5,554 bases of DNA from positions 1-5,554 of the forward strand of contig CAJKBW010000136.1 of the NCBI GenBank assembly GCA_905198295.1, given 5' to 3'. Below the pieces are notes generated by a model. The model ran no database searches and was not told the origin of the DNA. It was given only the letters and a program-made list of their open reading frames with translations. Positions 4,743 to 5,554 of this stretch are shown here, one piece after another. The stretch comes from an uncultured Oscillospiraceae bacterium (GTDB lineage: Bacteria; Bacillota; Clostridia; Oscillospirales; Acutalibacteraceae). Made by a program: the position numbers and the translations under genes. Numbering within the stretch: the first letter of the stretch is position 1; each line of letters starts with the position of its first letter.

Positions 4743-5554
4743 TCAGATGTTGTTATTCATCGTCCCGCTTCCTGCGTGCGTGGGCATTCCGCCGCTGAAT
4801 GTTCCGCCATTGACAATAATCTTGTCGTTTTGGGTCTGTGTATAAAAATGCACCTTACCGGCAGCGCTGGTATACTCACCGCTTTCAACGGTTGCGGTTG
4901 CTCCGCCGGCCAGATAAACATTGTAATAATTCGTAGCCGTGGACGTTACGTTGCGCAGCGTGGCAGTCGCTCCGCTGCCCAGCACCTCTATACCGCCCTC
5001 AATCGTGATGTTTTCAATCAGAGCGTTTTTACTACCAGCTGTAACCCCCAGGGAATACGAAATTTTTCCGCTTCCCATCGGTCCGGCTTTAATCGTCCCA
5101 TTTTTAATTGTAATGTTATCCCCTGCCAGCATAAACCGGTCATTGCTGTTTACCGTCAGCGTTTTGCCATTCAAATCAATCACAATATCATTCGCGAGGA
5201 TGTAGGTGTCTGGAGTACCGTTCCCATAACTTCCCGTATTGGTAATGGCAATATCCTGATCCAAGACAATCTTATCTCCATCTTTTGCCTGTTCAAAGGC
5301 CGCCTTAAATTCTGCTTCTGTGGCAACATGACCCGGATACGCCGCATCCTTGTCGTACTGTTCGCTGCCAAAGCCGTCTTCTTCCTCCGTGTACTGTGCG
5401 GCGAGGATAGCCACATCCGCCGAGAAGGTCTTCTCCATGAACGCGTTGCCTGCACTCTCGTTCATACCGTACACCAGGATAAACTGCACGTTTTCGTTCG
5501 CGAGCAGCGGCAGCTCCATCCCGTCCGCAATGGTTTCCAACTCGCTCATCGGGC
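4743..5554 (-). CDS. TasA/camelysin-like protein with C-terminal beta-helix (partial, N-terminus outside)
   Basis: The last 269 complete codons are visible, ending in TMNNNI and a TGA stop. The start lies beyond 5554: the reading frame stays open to the edge, and the first visible residues (PMSELETIADGMELPLLA) equal residues 153-170 of gene 2, so about 150 residues including the expected SipW signal peptide are missing. The TasA-like part ends with AAQYTEEEDGFGSEQYD (nucleotides about 5402-5352). A beta-helix follows, opening with the cap TEAEFKAAFEQAKDGDKIVL and continuing with DLNGKTL, IKNGTI, IENITI and VNGGTF rungs. This module differs from those of genes 2 and 3 and is visibly richer in A+T, for example at 5040-5330. 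No membrane anchor or LPXTG motif is present. Its function is likely as a secreted surface or matrix protein. Confidence 0.9.
   Translation of the reverse strand, partial: PMSELETIADGMELPLLANENVQFILVYGMNESAGNAFMEKTFSADVAILAAQYTEEEDGFGSEQYDKDAAYPGHVATEAEFKAAFEQAKDGDKIVLDQDIAITNTGSYGNGTPDTYILANDIVIDLNGKTLTVNSNDRFMLAGDNITIKNGTIKAGPMGSGKISYSLGVTAGSKNALIENITIEGGIEVLGSGATATLRNVTSTATNYYNVYLAGGATATVESGEYTSAAGKVHFYTQTQNDKIIVNGGTFSGGMPTHAGSGTMNNNI

Noticed and set aside
5547..5549. ATG at 5549 as the start of gene 4
   Set aside because: It corresponds to internal Met154 of gene 2, the codon before it also matches (Pro), and the frame remains open to the window edge, so the gene is simply cut by the window.
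1..5554. CRISPR array, IS element, tRNA or rRNA
   Set aside because: The repeats are few, long and spaced at gene length, no transposase frame is present, and I saw no tRNA-like cloverleaf or rRNA sequence.

Overview
The window is a head-to-tail array of at least four related genes, all on the minus strand. Reading in the coding direction (right to left) they are: a partial gene at 4743-5554 (5' end outside), complete genes at 2327-4546 (739 aa) and 490-2019 (509 aa), and a partial gene at 1-182 (start present, rest outside). Each visible N-terminus carries a SipW-type signal peptide (motif ATFAWFTDS) followed by a TasA/camelysin-like beta-sandwich domain. The three genes whose 3' parts are visible continue into right-handed beta-helix (pectin-lyase-like) modules, and the 739 aa protein has an extra LamG-like jelly-roll domain in between. 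They look like secreted cell-surface or matrix proteins. No SipW peptidase, sortase motif or C-terminal membrane anchor is visible.

The sequence suggests a GC-rich Gram-positive Clostridia-type bacterium, possibly an Oscillospirales/Ruminococcaceae-like gut organism. This rests on the SipW signal-peptide family, strong AAGGAGGA ribosome binding sites and general base composition. It is an inference, not an identification.

Layout on the plus coordinates: 1-182 N-terminus of gene 1; 183-489 long leader A; 490-2019 gene 2; 2020-2326 long leader B; 2327-4546 gene 3; 4547-4742 shorter leader C; 4743-5554 C-terminal part of gene 4. Leaders A and B are both 307 nt and are near-copies. Leader C keeps the part next to the ribosome binding site but lacks an internal segment of about 85 nt and the GC-rich hairpin.

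The main unexplained signals are in these leaders. Just upstream of each ribosome binding site is a 13-bp stem with a bulged A. It is kept in all three copies and competes with an alternative upstream pairing. Just after the stop codons of genes 2 and 3 there is a tandem double palindrome in which one base pair has changed on both sides between copies.

The proteins look like a modular family. The N-terminal cassette and leader are conserved. The C-terminal modules differ after a shared DGFGS-x-x-YD junction, which suggests duplication followed by module exchange.
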